Origin: Carposina sasakii
Lineage: Eukaryota; Arthropoda; Insecta; Lepidoptera; Carposinidae
DNA: 64,000 nucleotides
Assembly: GCA_014607495.2 (NCBI GenBank)
Contig: CP053163.1
Location: forward strand, 10,458,716-10,522,715
Reading direction: 5' to 3'
This document shows positions 54,401 to 64,000 of the stretch, in pieces (the first letter of the stretch is position 1; each line of letters opens with the position of its first letter). A program made the position numbers and the translations under genes. The notes below the pieces were generated by a model. That model did no database searches and was not told the origin of the DNA. It worked only from the letters and a program-made list of their open reading frames with translations.

Positions 54401-57400
54401 AGCGGCAAACGCACAGTCAGTACTGATATGTGAATAACGACATTCTTTTGGTTGTTAAAAAAACATCTTTACTTCGCTTGTCTCGTCTCCGCTTTCGTGG
54501 AGCCCGGGCCTTAGTCTTATGTGATTAGCAAAATTTCGCACGGTAGGTGTGTTTGTGACGCAGTTGTACGACGTGTTTTCGATGCTCATTTATTATTCCT
54601 GTATATTTATAAATTACGTTTGCGAGTCAAAAAAATATGGGATTTATTGTTTACTAGCTGTTGCCCGCGACCACGTCCGCGTGGACTGCAGAAAAAACAA
54701 AATGTCGAAATCATCCGAGATAAAAAGTAGCCTGTGTTAATCCAGGGTGTCAGCTTACTCCATAACAAATTTTATTAATATCGCTCCAGCCGTTTAGACG
54801 TGAAGAAGTAACAAACATACACTCTCACAAACTTTCGCCTTTATAATATGTATTAGTGTGATTGATTGTTGACGCTAAATAAGTTTGGTCGTCTAGAATA
54901 TTACTAGTGCAGTGGCGAGCTGCGGGCAATGTTTTCCTATTCTGTGTTTAACATAACAATGTCCTTCTCTTTCTTTTCGGCTTAGCTGCGGTCGGGTGAA
55001 ATACCCACCTTCTTAAAATAAGCAAGAATAACTTATTTCCTTAGTAGGCGCCTATCTGTTAATTAATTGAAAAGTAATTTGAGTAATGTATTTTTTATAA
55101 ATGTGGACGATGTTTGGAACGTGCTAAATGGAAATCTGTAGTCTCTGCTAATCCCTATGAAATAAAGGGAGAGGATGTATGTATTTTATTATTGTGATAA
55201 ATAAACTATGCTTCTATGCTGCTCTGGGAGTGAAAAAAAAAACGTATAATACTACAGCTGGTTCTCTTCCCGGGCATACTGTACAAGTCAGTAGAGGGAC
55301 AAGAGGGGCTTGGTGTTTTGTAGGCGATGGGCTGACCACCTGTCACTACTAACCGAACTTGTACGTACACTCAACTATACCTATATATAACTATATATAA
55401 AATTGGTCAGAAGTGGCACCATACATGTATATACACCATATACTATCGGCCCTTGGTGCTCTGCCTATTCCGTAAGGGATAAAGGGGTGATTATATGTAT
55501 GTACCTTAAATGTAAATAAACTTATTCTCGCTGGTATCTTGAACCTTGACTTCTCGCGGGAAGTTATATAATTGTTATGTCACAATAATTAATAATAAAC
55601 AAGTTATTTATCTATATATCTGTTTATAGCAGTCACTGCGAGGTTAACTAGGAGCAACTTTAAAAGATAACACAATCAAAGTTTCCATAGAACTCTATAC
55701 TAACAAATTAAGACTCTTTTAGTTCGTCGAACCAAGACTGTATATGAAATAATCCGTGTACGTACATACTTAAAGTATAGGTAGGTAGTAGGACTGATTA
55801 CTTTACAGTCCCCTGCTAATTACATATCAGCAAGGTACCTACGAGTACTTACAGTTTTAGGCCCACATGTCCGAAAGGCTTATTCTAGATTACCTTATTA
55901 TCCGCGGATTAATTCATACACTAAACGATCAGAATGTAGGTCTATTACTTATCATTTGTTATACAGTAAGCCACTTAAAATAAATCCGAGAATGAAGGAC
56001 TATAGTTGCAAGCTGACGTAGATTAAATTATTACGGCAAATACACGGGTATTCAGCATGCAATTTCTTAACGTATAGCTTAGAGGAATAATCAATTAATT
56101 AATTCGTTTACATATTATAGTAACGTACCTATAGGTATCTTAATATAAATAGAGACTTTTATCAACTTCCAGATCGGAGGTAAAGTAAAGAATCTGAAAG
56201 TAGGAGACCGTGTAGCTATCGAGCCGGGCGTGCCATGCCGCTACTGCGAGTTCTGCAAGACGGGCCGCTACCACCTGTGCCCCGACATCATCTTCTGCGC
56301 CACCCCGCCGTGCCACGGCAACCTGGCGCGGTATTACAAGCACGCTGCCGACTTCTGCTACAAGTGAGTAGATGGGGGAATGACGGGCTTACTCCGGTAA
56401 TTCTGGGAGATGACTAGCCCATTCTGCGGCCTGCGGGCCAGCTAAGCTAAGATTACATTCTTTCGATCTAGATGATAATTTAATGCTTCGTGTGGTGGCG
56501 TGTTTATAATACAGGATATAATATAGGTAGATAGATAGAATATAGATCCGCGTAAACTTTAGAAAATCCGTTACCGCGGGAAATATACTTTCGTAGTGAT
56601 GTATTTAGGTAATCTAATCATGTTAAAAACCAGCTACCTCATGACACTAACTAACAATGTAGGGTAAACCAGATAAGTGTAAAATAGTCTTTTCTACGGT
56701 GGAGAAGAGTCAAATGACTTATGACGAGGAGTGAATGAAGAAGTTACATATATGGTTTACGCAAATATGATCACGTTTCTCAATTTCGTAAAGAGCTAAG
56801 ATGGCTCCCAATCAGACTTCGCCGGAATGCGCACATTTTTACTCTTTTATTTAAAATTCTTTATGATCGATCCTCTCCCCTGTATTTACGTGAAAGATTT
56901 GAGTATCTCTTCTCAAGAGACCATCCTTTGAGGTCCAATACAGCTTCCTTACTAAAAACTCCTCGTCACAATTCAGTTGCTTTTAACTTCTCTTTCTCTG
57001 TCTATGCGGTAAAGCTATGGAACTCGCTGCCTCACTCTGTGAGAGACTGTCCACCAGTTGATGTTTTTAAGAAAAGATTGAAGGTCCATTATTTATCTCT
57101 CCCATCTTCTTGATTAATAGTGTCTGATTATTGGTTTCTTACTATTGTATACCAAATTACTTACATTTGATGTTATTTTTATCCTTTGGTATGTATTCTA
57201 TTTATCTATGCTTATCTATGTTTATGTGTTTTATTTAGGTTTTATTTATGTTTATGTAGTCTATTTAGGTATTTTTGTTTATTTTAGGTTTATGTCTTTT
57301 CTTTAATTAATTATTTAGTTTATTGGTCTGTTTGTGTGCACACATACCTACCTCTTATGTTAATTTCTCTTTCACGGTTGGTTTGCTGGAAGAAATCTCT

Positions 57401-60400
57401 TTTAGAGATAAGCACGCCTTTGTACATTTTCTTTGTCATAAACTTTATTTGTGAAAACTTTACTGTGTACAATAAAGCATAAAAAAGAAAAAAAAAGAAA
57501 AAAAAGAAGTAACATGAATGAACGAATACAAAATACTTCACTTGCAATTCATTCACTAGTGACGTAATGTTAATAAGGGCCAGTTTTTCTAATGGCCAGA
57601 TAGTCTCAAAGATCAAATGGATAAACTTGATGCCGTCTTTCTATAAAACTTGAATCAGACCATTGGAAAAAACGGCCTTAAGAGTAAAATGTTCGCTTCG
57701 CTAGGTACTTTGCACATTAAGTGCCGGCGACTACGAGTTTGCGTCTTCTTCTAAAAGATATTGTACTTCCCCAGACTTCCCGACCACGTGTCAATGGAAG
57801 AAGGAGCCCTACTAGAGCCCCTGGCGGTGGGGATCCACGCGTGCCGTCGAGGGGGCGTGGCCGCCGGACACTCTATCTTAATCCTGGGGGCGGGGCCTAT
57901 CGGACTCGTCACTCTGCTCGCTGCCAAAGCTATGGGCGCTTCGAAAGTTCTTATTACTGGTGAGTTTGTCATTCTTTTATGGTCTCTCTGCTCTTCAAAT
58001 TAAATATTGTTTTTCGGAAGACGCGAAGCTCAAAGCAAAACATGTGTTTCCTCCATTGAACGCTATGAGGTATTGTTAAGACACTTAGGCCTGTGTTCAT
58101 CAACGTTCGATTAATGTGATCGCTCGGTTAGCAGATTTTAAAGGTGTTTTATGACAACTAATGTTTAAGATTATTACCATTAAACACATGTGAAATTCAT
58201 AATAAATAATAAATATTTATTAACAACATTATTCATATGAAAAAGCGTCAGTAAACTCCCTTTCAAAAACGTTAATCGGGCCTTAATATTAAGGTTAAAA
58301 TAAATTTTCGTTTAGCTTTAAGCACGTAAAACCATTGGTCCTGCGTTCGATCTCTCGCCGGTTGTATCGGCTTTCCGTCCTGTCGGCTTACGATAGTGAG
58401 GGTATAGACTGCACCTATTTTGCGCACACACTTGTGCACTATATCTCCTGTACAGTTGGCTAATATTGCTGTGGCTGAATTACAGCCTAGAGGCTTATTA
58501 TAAGAAAACCCACATAAGTATTACCATTTATTAGTTTAAAAAGTTGTCTTTATTTGCTTGGCTTGCTGGAAGAGATACCTTTTTTGAGATAAGCCATTGT
58601 ACATGCATCTCTTAGTTAATCCTGTAATTGATATTTTTTGTATTTGTCTCCCAGACATCCATCAGTCGCGCCTAGACGTGGCGAAGTCTCTAGGCGCGGA
58701 CGCCACTCTCCTGGTGACTCGTGACGACAACGAGCCGGAGCTCGTGCGGCGCGTACACGAGTTGCTCGGGTCGCATCCCGACGTGTCGCTGGACGCCAGT
58801 GGAGCGCAGGCGAGCGTGCGACTCTCGCTCTTGGTGAGTATTACTACCGCTTCTACTACGCGGAAACTTGAAGCAATAGAAGGATTTAGGGGGGCGGTCT
58901 TTTGTGTGCCACAGTTTATACCTATTCTCGGAGCCAGAATACGTCTGGTAGGAAATTTCTGATTCTTTATGATCTCCCCGTCTCTATAAGAATGCTGCTC
59001 CACCCATGATCGACGTCAAGCTATCGACGATTACGTTACTATCCTTAAAAGCTCATAGATCTTGCTTTAAAGTCGATAGACTTATATAGTCACGTTCGTA
59101 GGTACTTACGGCCGCCGTATCACAATACCGATACCCGAAAATTTACAACACTGAAGTTCAAGAGACCTGAACTGTTTAGGTTTCATTCGTGTATTACGAT
59201 TTAGGGGTGAGAGGGGTCGAACATGTCCTATTTTGGGTCGGCTTATTCTTTTTTTTTTCTTATAATAGGGGGGGATTAAAAACTAGCAAATATGTGTCTT
59301 ACGTAATAAATGCATGGCGTCTTATCTATGGTATACTTGTCTTCTCAGGCCACGAAGTCAGGTGGTGTGGCCGTACTGGTCGGTATGGGTAACCCGGAGC
59401 TGCAGGTACCTCTAGCCGGCGCGGTGGCCAGGGAGGTGGACATCCGCGGCATTTTCCGATACGTTAACGAGTGAGTCTCAGTTATTTAATAAGATTACGT
59501 ACATTTGCCCCGTGATGACGGCCGAGTAGAGTTTGTACCACACCATGCCTGCCCGTGGGTATCGTACGAGGCGATTAAGGGTTTTCGGGAGGTGGGCAGC
59601 AGCGCCTCCCGTGCTGACAACATAGTCCAAAAATCAGACTGCGGTCACCAACCCAGGCGCCCAGCGTGGTGACTATGAGCAAATCCCCCTATGGCACTAG
59701 CCATGTGGCGTGCCCTGGGAGGCCTACGTCCAGCAGTGGACTGCAATAGTCTGAAGACACAAACATTACATGTATTAATAGGTAGAATAATTATACACGT
59801 TGACTTATACCATAGGGAATAAGATGTAGACATCAGTGTCAAGGACTGGAATTGTGAGGCACCGAAAAGTATAATAGTGCATCGAAATAGTTACTATGAC
59901 ATCTTATTCCTCTATGCTTATATGAGTTTCATTTATGATGCGAAAACTTTTCACCCTACATTTTTGGAATCGTTTTAATATTCTAGTACAGATACAGTAA
60001 TGCTGATACATACATGACTATGGGCAAAATGTTCCCTATGCCAGTAACCTTGCGTGCCCTGGGGGAGGCCTACGTCCAGCAGTGGACTGCAATAGGCTGG
60101 TGATACAGTAATAACGAACTCAAATCTACGTAAACGTAGACATCATAGCGTAGCTATAGGAAAGGCACTGTTTCCGAGCCATAAATGTTTCTATAATTAA
60201 TTATCTATGTATTTATATATCTTCGCTTAGTACCCACGACATAAGACCTTAGAGATCTTAGTGTGGGACTAGGTTATAGTGTTGCAAAAGTGTGATCATG
60301 AAATCAAAATCAATTACATGTTTTTTTTTTACAATATAATTAAAATTTTAAATTGGTTCTTAACTGAAAAGACATCAATTTCAACTGGCTTACTTAATAA

Positions 60401-60590
60401 ATTTCCCTACAGATACCCCATTGCCCTGTCAATGGTAGCCAGCGGTAAGATCAACGTCAAGCCCTTAGTGACGCATCACTTCACGTTGGAAGAGACTGTA
60501 CAGGCATACGAAGTGGCGCGGCAAGGCACAGGAATCAAGGTCATGATCCATATGGAGCCTAGAGATGCTAACAACCCTACTAAGTTCTAA
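48444..60590 (+). CDS. SORD: sorbitol dehydrogenase (polyol dehydrogenase), 382 aa
   Basis: Eight exons: 48444-48569, 48996-49029, 49868-50001, 56173-56363, 57775-57959, 58655-58833, 59349-59470 and 60413-60590 (TAA). The enzyme oxidises sorbitol to fructose with NAD+ in the cytosol and is zinc dependent. Visible signatures are [10 protein letters not shown] (zinc Cys), GHEASG (zinc His/Glu), [14 protein letters not shown], the Rossmann motif GAGPIG and [25 protein letters not shown] stretch gives four cysteines spaced like a structural zinc site, which vertebrate enzymes lack. Two starts are possible: ATG 48444, or ATG 48513, which begins [10 protein letters not shown] and gives 359 aa, close to the usual 357. 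The second fits the family better. Intron 3 (6.2 kb) is packed with repeats. ATTAAA at 60759 or 61030 may serve as poly(A) signal. Confidence 0.95.
49485..49640 (+). repeat. family E repeat
   Basis: TAGAGTCGACTAAGGAACTC, TTGTTACTGATCTTTTACCT and the following TGGCCC mark it, in intron 2 of the sorbitol dehydrogenase gene. Confidence 0.5.
50095..50215. repeat. half copy of the 20475 foldback
   Basis: It shares AAACTAGGTAGGTAAAAAGA and CAACTCTGAAATAGTGAA with the left arm of 20475-20655. The right arm is absent. Confidence 0.5.
50229..51079. repeat. foldback element with arrays of CATTTCATGAAATG
   Basis: The ends are TATATGTCGTGGCCATAT and its reverse complement. Just inside each end are several copies of the 14-bp palindrome CATTTCATGAAATG or close variants, joined by GGTCG / CGACC spacers. 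The middle holds a CTAAC tandem (50636-50657) and no open frame of note. Confidence 0.75.
51085..51365 (-). repeat. family R then family E, reversed
   Basis: CGATCACCAACCCGCCTGCC and GTGGTGACTATGGGC are family R. From about 51215, AGTGACAAATTGCTAGCTTA and CGCCTGAGAGAATGCCC are family E. Confidence 0.55.
51505..51853. repeat. M1-family MITE
   Basis: It starts CAGGATGATTTTTGGTCGTC and ends AACGAAAAAACACCTG, and is nearly full length relative to 6928-7312. Confidence 0.72.
51893..52130. repeat. family D piece and a palindromic-word block
   Basis: 51893-51966 is family D (CCTCAAAATTGGTCAGAAG). From 51969, GGCCATACACGCACAC is followed by repeated ACTGTACAG and CTGCACAG words, like a partial foldback of the 36780-37260 type. 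Confidence 0.45.
53017..53097 (+). pseudogene. THAP zinc-finger N-terminal exon
   Basis: The frame starts [12 protein letters not shown], continues with a Ser/Lys-rich stretch and ends DGITFH before a TAG. The Cys-x4-Cys pair followed by GITFH is the opening half of a THAP domain, whose remaining Cys and His would lie in a next exon. TCATTA/GTAATT at 53096 could be a splice donor. THAP domains bind DNA in P-element and related transposases. No further THAP exon was found. Confidence 0.55.
53596..53925 (+). repeat. family H-like repeat inside the THAP element
   Basis: It begins CTAGTCTATACAAATAAATA and ends with TTTACGCGAACGAAGTCACG before CTAG at 53922-53925. Confidence 0.5.
54651..54862 (-). 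repeat. family H relative with RTE-like tail
   Basis: CTAGCTGTTGCCCGCGACCA, AAAATGTCGAAATCATCC and the tail CAAACTTTCGCCTTTATAAT match 40308-40505. Confidence 0.55.
55195..55505 (+). repeat. family D repeat, fuller copy
   Basis: It starts near GCTGCTCTGGGAGTGAAA, includes CTCTTCCCGGGCATACTG and TTGGTCAGAAGTGGCACC, and ends in a (TATG)n tail. Confidence 0.65.
55506..56172. other. intron, nothing recognised
   Basis: This is the AT-rich end of sorbitol dehydrogenase intron 3. I see no exon or bounded repeat before the acceptor at 56172. Confidence 0.4.
56745..57510 (+). pseudogene. 5'-truncated LINE, RT C-terminus and 3' UTR
   Basis: An open frame through 57113 reads [20 protein letters not shown], then an in-frame stretch to [24 protein letters not shown] and a stop. 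This is the C-terminal region of Jockey/CR1-type reverse transcriptases. A UTR rich in TTTAGGTTTAT-like words follows, ending in an A-rich tail near 57500. It lies in intron 4 of the sorbitol dehydrogenase gene. Confidence 0.75.
58313..58495 (+). repeat. SINE family S1 fragment
   Basis: AAGCACGTAAAACCATTGG, TCTCGCCGGTTGTATCGGC and GCGCACACACTTGTGCACTA match 833-1165. The head is missing. Confidence 0.65.
59510..59755 (-). repeat. repeat family R, reversed
   Basis: GATGACGGCCGAGTAGAG, GGCGATTAAGGGTTTTCGGG, GCCCAGCGTGGTGACTATG and CCAGCAGTGGACTGCAATAG place it in the family. It starts 40 bp after the exon ending at 59470. Confidence 0.65.
60015..60285. repeat. family R end and a SINE tail
   Basis: 60015-60105 holds GGAGGCCTACGTCCAGCAG. 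About 60155-60285 holds TTTCCGAGCCATAAATGTTT and ATCTTAGTGTGGGACTAGGT, the 3' part of the SINE at 61786. Confidence 0.55.
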
Positions 60591-61139
60591 AGAAGTGATA
60601 GAATAATGCTGTCATGTTATAGAAAAACTATTGGGAGAGAAGCGAGTGTTTTTTTTATATTTAGACTACTTATAAATGGAATGAAATGCACGTATTAAGA
60701 TTTTCTTAATATTGTAAATGGAAGGTGTGAAAGAGAAAGAATGCACTAGCTATGTTAAATTAAAATTATTTTTAGAGTTGGGAATACTACATATATTGTA
60801 ATTTGGTGTTTATATGAATTAAGTAAGGAACTTTAATAATAGGTGTAAGTAGTTAAGAATCAGTTATTATTTGTGGACAAATCTATTTTGAGTTTCTATT
60901 TTTATACTTTGTCATTGGTTGGTTAGTCAGTGTTGTCAGTTACAATATGTAACTTTTCATTTAAGATATACATATATGTAGGTGTGTACCTAATATAACT
61001 TGTTATGCTTATTTTTAAAACAGATATTAATTAAATGTCTATAGTTATTTATGTGTTGCTTATTTATTTCAATTCGAATACAATCCAGAGCCTAACGCTT
61101 GTAATGCGTCTTTTATATCTATTCTATATCTATATATAT
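60591..61139 (+). other. 3' flank of sorbitol dehydrogenase gene
   Basis: AT-rich, probably 3' UTR. No canonical AATAAA is seen; ATTAAA variants occur at 60759 and 61030. Confidence 0.45.
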
Positions 61140-61408
61140 TCTATGCTGCCCTGGGAGTGAAAAAAAAACGTATAATACTACAGCTGCTTCTCTTCCCGGG
61201 CATACTGTACAAGTCAGTAAAGGGACAAGAGGGTCTTGGTGTTTTGTAGGCGATGGACTGACCACCTGTCACTACTAACCGAACTTGTACATCTCAACTA
61301 TACCCTCAAAATTGGTCAGAAGTGGCACACCATGTGTTCCTATCGGCTCTTGGTGCTCTGCCTACCTCCCGAAAGGGATAAAGGCGTGATTATATGTATG
61401 TATGTATT
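61140..61408 (+). repeat. family D repeat
   Basis: GCTGCCCTGGGAGTGAAAAA, GACTGACCACCTGTCAC and a (TATG)n tail. It aligns along its length with 55195-55505. Confidence 0.65.
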
Positions 61409-61420
61409 ATATATGTTTTT

Positions 61421-61581
61421 TGCACGCTAATCTCAGAAACGGCTGAACCGATTTCGATGCAGTTTTCAGGAATATATTGTGACAGGTCCCACTTAACATA
61501 TAGGCTACTTTTTATCCCGGATAATTTCAACATTCTGTTTTTTCTGCAGTCCACGTGGACGGAGTCGCGGGCTTCCACTAG
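61421..61581 (+). repeat. Helitron-like repeat, family H, 3' half
   Basis: It runs from GCACGCTAATCTCAGAAACG to CTAG at 61578-61581, with GGACGGAGTCGCGGGC before the terminus. Confidence 0.65.
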
Positions 61582-61785
61582 TCTGTCTATACTATGTAGG
61601 TAGTATAATGCTACGGGTCGCGATTGCAACGTATCTAACGTAGGTGGTCGTCACACAGGTAGGAATCATAACACAGGCAGCATTTCTTTCAATAAACCTA
61701 TCAACCTGGAGCAAGGTTCACTGTTCAAAAATGACAATACATTCTCAACAATGGGATAGCCAGACTGCAGGATTGCTATAGATTG

Positions 61786-62045
61786 ACGGCCGATTGGTGT
61801 AGTTGGTAGTGGCCCGACCTGCGACGCCATAGGTCCTGGGTTCGAATCCCGGTAGGTGCAAACATTGATGTGATGAACATCGATGTTTGTTTCCGAGTCA
61901 TGGATGTTTATATACTTATCTATGTATTTATATACCGTTGCTTAGTACCCACCCATGACACAAGACCTTAGGGATCTTAGTGTGGGACTAGGTCAACGTG
62001 TTGTGAAGTGTGTGAATATTTATATATTTATTTATATATCCTACA
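61786..62045 (+). repeat. tRNA-derived SINE, full head
   Basis: The head has an A-box-like GATTGGTGTAGTTGG and an excellent B box, GGGTTCGAATCCC. A body follows with TTTCCGAGTCATGGATG and ATCTTAGTGTGGGACTAGGT. The acceptor arms do not pair, so this is not a functional tRNA gene. Tail fragments of the family are near 12295 and 60155. Confidence 0.7.
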
Positions 62046-62047
62046 GC

Positions 62048-62205
62048 CAAGCTTAGCACAAAGTGGTCAGATATTAGAGTCGGAGGTCTTCAAAGCTAGA
62101 GTGAATAGGCACTTTCTAGGCAAACATGTATCACCCTAGGCCGCATCTTGCTTAACATTAGGCACGATGGCCGTCACATGTTTGCCTAGCTCATTGTAAA
62201 AAAAT
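62048..62205 (+). repeat. repeat family T
   Basis: GGTCTTCAAAGCTAGAGTGA, CCTAGGCCGCATCTTGC and TGTTTGCCTAGC are followed by an A/TA-rich tail. It is related to 18535-18620. Confidence 0.55.
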
Positions 62206-62689
62206 ATATATATTAAAGATCAGTGACAAGATATTATTTTAAGTATTTTCTCTTTAAATTCCCTGGTCGAATCTTACAAGATGCACGGAACAAGATGCAT
62301 TCTAGTAAAGCTCAGCACAGGACGTGGAGGCATTAAAAGAGAAAATACCCACTTAATTTAGCTGATAATATGGTCGATTGTGACCGTCACACATAAATCT
62401 AGACGTATTTGTCCTACCTGTCTCTTTGTATTTCAGCTATTTATGCTATGAACCGAGAGGAGAAGTTTATGTGTGCATATTAGAATCGACCATAATATCA
62501 TACAACATACCTATTGCACATATTTGTTTATACATTACAGCTATCCCCAGCAATCAGAATAACAACAAGATAACAATGTTCACAAATAATGAACTAAACC
62601 ACTTGCACTAAATGCGTAAATCTAGATTACGGTAATTGGTATATTTCACAAAGTGAAAGAGAAGGCGTGATTATATGTATGTATGTATG

Positions 62690-62935
62690 AAAGAGAAACG
62701 TTAGCGGTGGTATGGTCATGTTCAAAGACGTCCCGACGATCATATGGTAAAACTTGCCCTAAAATTGCCTGAGACGAAACGTACGCGTGGAAGACCACCC
62801 GCCACCTGGTTGTCTTCATTTGCAGAAAGACGTAGCACAAAATCGTGCAAAATGGAAAATGCGTACAAGGAAGGCCGACCCCAAGTAAATGGGAGAAGGT
62901 CTAGACAGAAGAAGAAGGTATATTTTCCACTATAA
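62690..62935 (+). pseudogene. LINE ORF 3' fragment
   Basis: The frame reads WYGHVQRRPDDHMVKLALKL, then RTRGRPPATW. This is the basic C-terminal block found after the RT in RTE/R1-type LINE proteins (pattern RWxGHVxRRP, GRPxxxW). It is too short to be more than a remnant. Confidence 0.65.
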
Positions 62936-63067
62936 AGGTTTCTAGAGAAGTGAAATTCTTGAAAAGCTACATTTAGGGCCGATTTTCCCAAACGTTAGAT
63001 AGCCTATCAGAAGAATAAAGTTGATGCTGTCTCTATCATGATCAAGTTTTAGAGAAAGACAGCAACA

Positions 63068-64000
63068 ACAATGATTCATTGAATGTTGAGATTTCCAAAA
63101 TTGATTGGTTCGAAAGCTTATCTAATGGATCACTTGATTATGCGGTTGAGCAATTTTATAACACTTATATGAGACTTAGGGATAAGTATATTCCCTCTAA
63201 ACTGGTTGTACAAAGTTCCTTTCCTAAATGGTATTCATCAGCATTAAAAAAAGTACTAAGAGAAAAATCAAAACATTATAAAAAATTCAAAATTTACGGT
63301 AATCTTTCGAACCACGAATCTTATAAATTGCTGCGTGATCGTGCTAAAAAATTGGAGAAAACATGCTATGAAAATTACCTTAAACTAGTCGAAGATTCTA
63401 TTAAAGTAAATCCTAAATATTTCTGGTCATTTATTAAGTCTAAATCCCGATCCAATTCTATGCCTAGTAGTCTTAAACTTAAAGACACATTGCTCCTCAC
63501 AGGTGAGTCTATATGTAATGGGTTCTCCACATACTTCCGATCTACTTTCTTAGATAGTCCAAGCACCCAAGTTAATCATCAGATGATGGCAACAAATCCG
63601 ACTGCATATGACATATCGACAGTAAACGTGGACATCCATGCAGTTATTGAATTGTTAAAGAAATTAGATCCTTCTAAATCCGCTGGTCCTGATGAGTTAC
63701 CTGCTGTTTTTCTCATTAGGTGCGCTGAAACTATAGCTGTTCCCATTCTTATATTGTTTAAGAGATCATTGGCTGAAGGAATTGTACCGAACTTATGGAA
63801 ACGAGCCTTTATTACGCCGGTCCATAAAAAAGGCCCCAAAACGGATATCACTAACTACCGTCCAATCTCTAAACTTTGCATCGTGTCTAAGGTCTTTGAG
63901 AAGATTATATATGGCCAGGTTTATGCAGCTTTGAAAAACTCGTTTAGCCCCTCTCAACATGGTTTTCTCAGAGGTCAATCAACAGTGTCCAATCTTGTAT
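63068..64000 (+). CDS. LINE reverse transcriptase, open to the window edge
   Basis: The frame is uninterrupted for over 300 codons. It starts abruptly near NDSLNVEISKIDWFESL with no start codon and runs off the right edge. It has the region upstream of the RT fingers (YFWSFIKSKSRSN), then LDPSKSAGPDELPAVFL, KRAFITPVHKKGPKTDITNY, RPISKLCIVSKVFEKII and SPSQHGFLRGQSTVSNLV. These are Jockey-type RT blocks 0-2. The endonuclease domain is absent, so it is probably 5'-truncated. The lack of stops suggests a recent copy. The fragment at 56745-57510 may be the 3' end of a related element. Confidence 0.8.

Larger units (their letters stand above)
52264..54513. mobile_element. 2250-bp long-arm DNA element with THAP exon
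   Basis: The left end TAAGGCCCGGACTCCACC and the right end CTCCGCTTTCGTGGAGCCCG, followed by GGCCTTA, face each other. The arms match for over 100 bp, including CAAAGCGGAG and GTACTGACTG. Inside are GC-rich GAGGC/GCCTC words, a THAP-like first exon at 53017, and later family H repeats (53420-53925). The target duplication is not recognised. It looks like a decayed, perhaps P-like, transposon. Confidence 0.6.

Noticed and set aside
57721..57963. Alternative plus-strand frame across a sorbitol dehydrogenase exon
   Set aside because: The dehydrogenase frame (GAGPIG motif, continuous across introns) is clearly the coding one.
61786..61860. Possible tRNA gene with good B box
   Set aside because: The acceptor stem does not pair and the same sequence continues into a repeated body with other copies, so it is a SINE head.

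Overview
The window looks like AT-rich insect nuclear DNA, most likely from a moth or butterfly. The genes have small exons with GT/AG introns. The repeats suggest Lepidoptera: short-LTR Mag-like elements, Helitron-like repeats ending in CTAG, tRNA-headed SINEs, and a short CTAAC array of insect telomere type. The species cannot be named from this sequence.

Five host genes can be modelled exon by exon, with reading frame kept across every intron. In order they are: (1) arrestin-domain gene A, + strand, 1222-10369, whose first exons lie left of the window; (2) arrestin-domain gene B, - strand, 21241-16172, complete at 503 aa; (3) RIOK2, the RIO-family kinase/ATPase of 40S ribosome maturation, + strand, 22785-32368, complete at 491 aa; (4) an unrecognised, probably secreted 221-aa protein, - strand, 43214-32801; (5) sorbitol dehydrogenase, + strand, 48444-60590, 382 or 359 aa depending on the start. 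Orientation alternates: A and B are tail to tail, B and RIOK2 head to head, RIOK2 and gene 4 tail to tail with predicted poly(A) signals about 75 bp apart, and gene 4 and sorbitol dehydrogenase head to head. A and B are paralogues with matching intron phases. The genes are otherwise functionally unrelated, and nothing suggests a joint pathway.

Most of the remaining sequence is mobile DNA. There is an apparently intact mariner (2269-3554), a deleted Mag-like LTR element (37992-40276), and a very young but defective Ty3/Gypsy element (44018-47771, two differences between its 403-bp LTRs). Three LINE fragments are present, one running off the right edge. There are also hAT-like, pogo-like and unassigned foldback elements, several SINE families and many dispersed lepidopteran-type repeats. 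Two foldback elements end about 20 bp from splice sites of host genes.

The most unusual material is a set of foldback elements whose interiors are filled with a short, family-specific palindromic or repeated word (403-760, 11459-11967, 30876-31286, 36780-37260, 50229-51079, 52264-54513). The largest of these (2250 bp) still carries what looks like the first exon of a THAP zinc-finger protein, a possible clue to the transposase behind the group.
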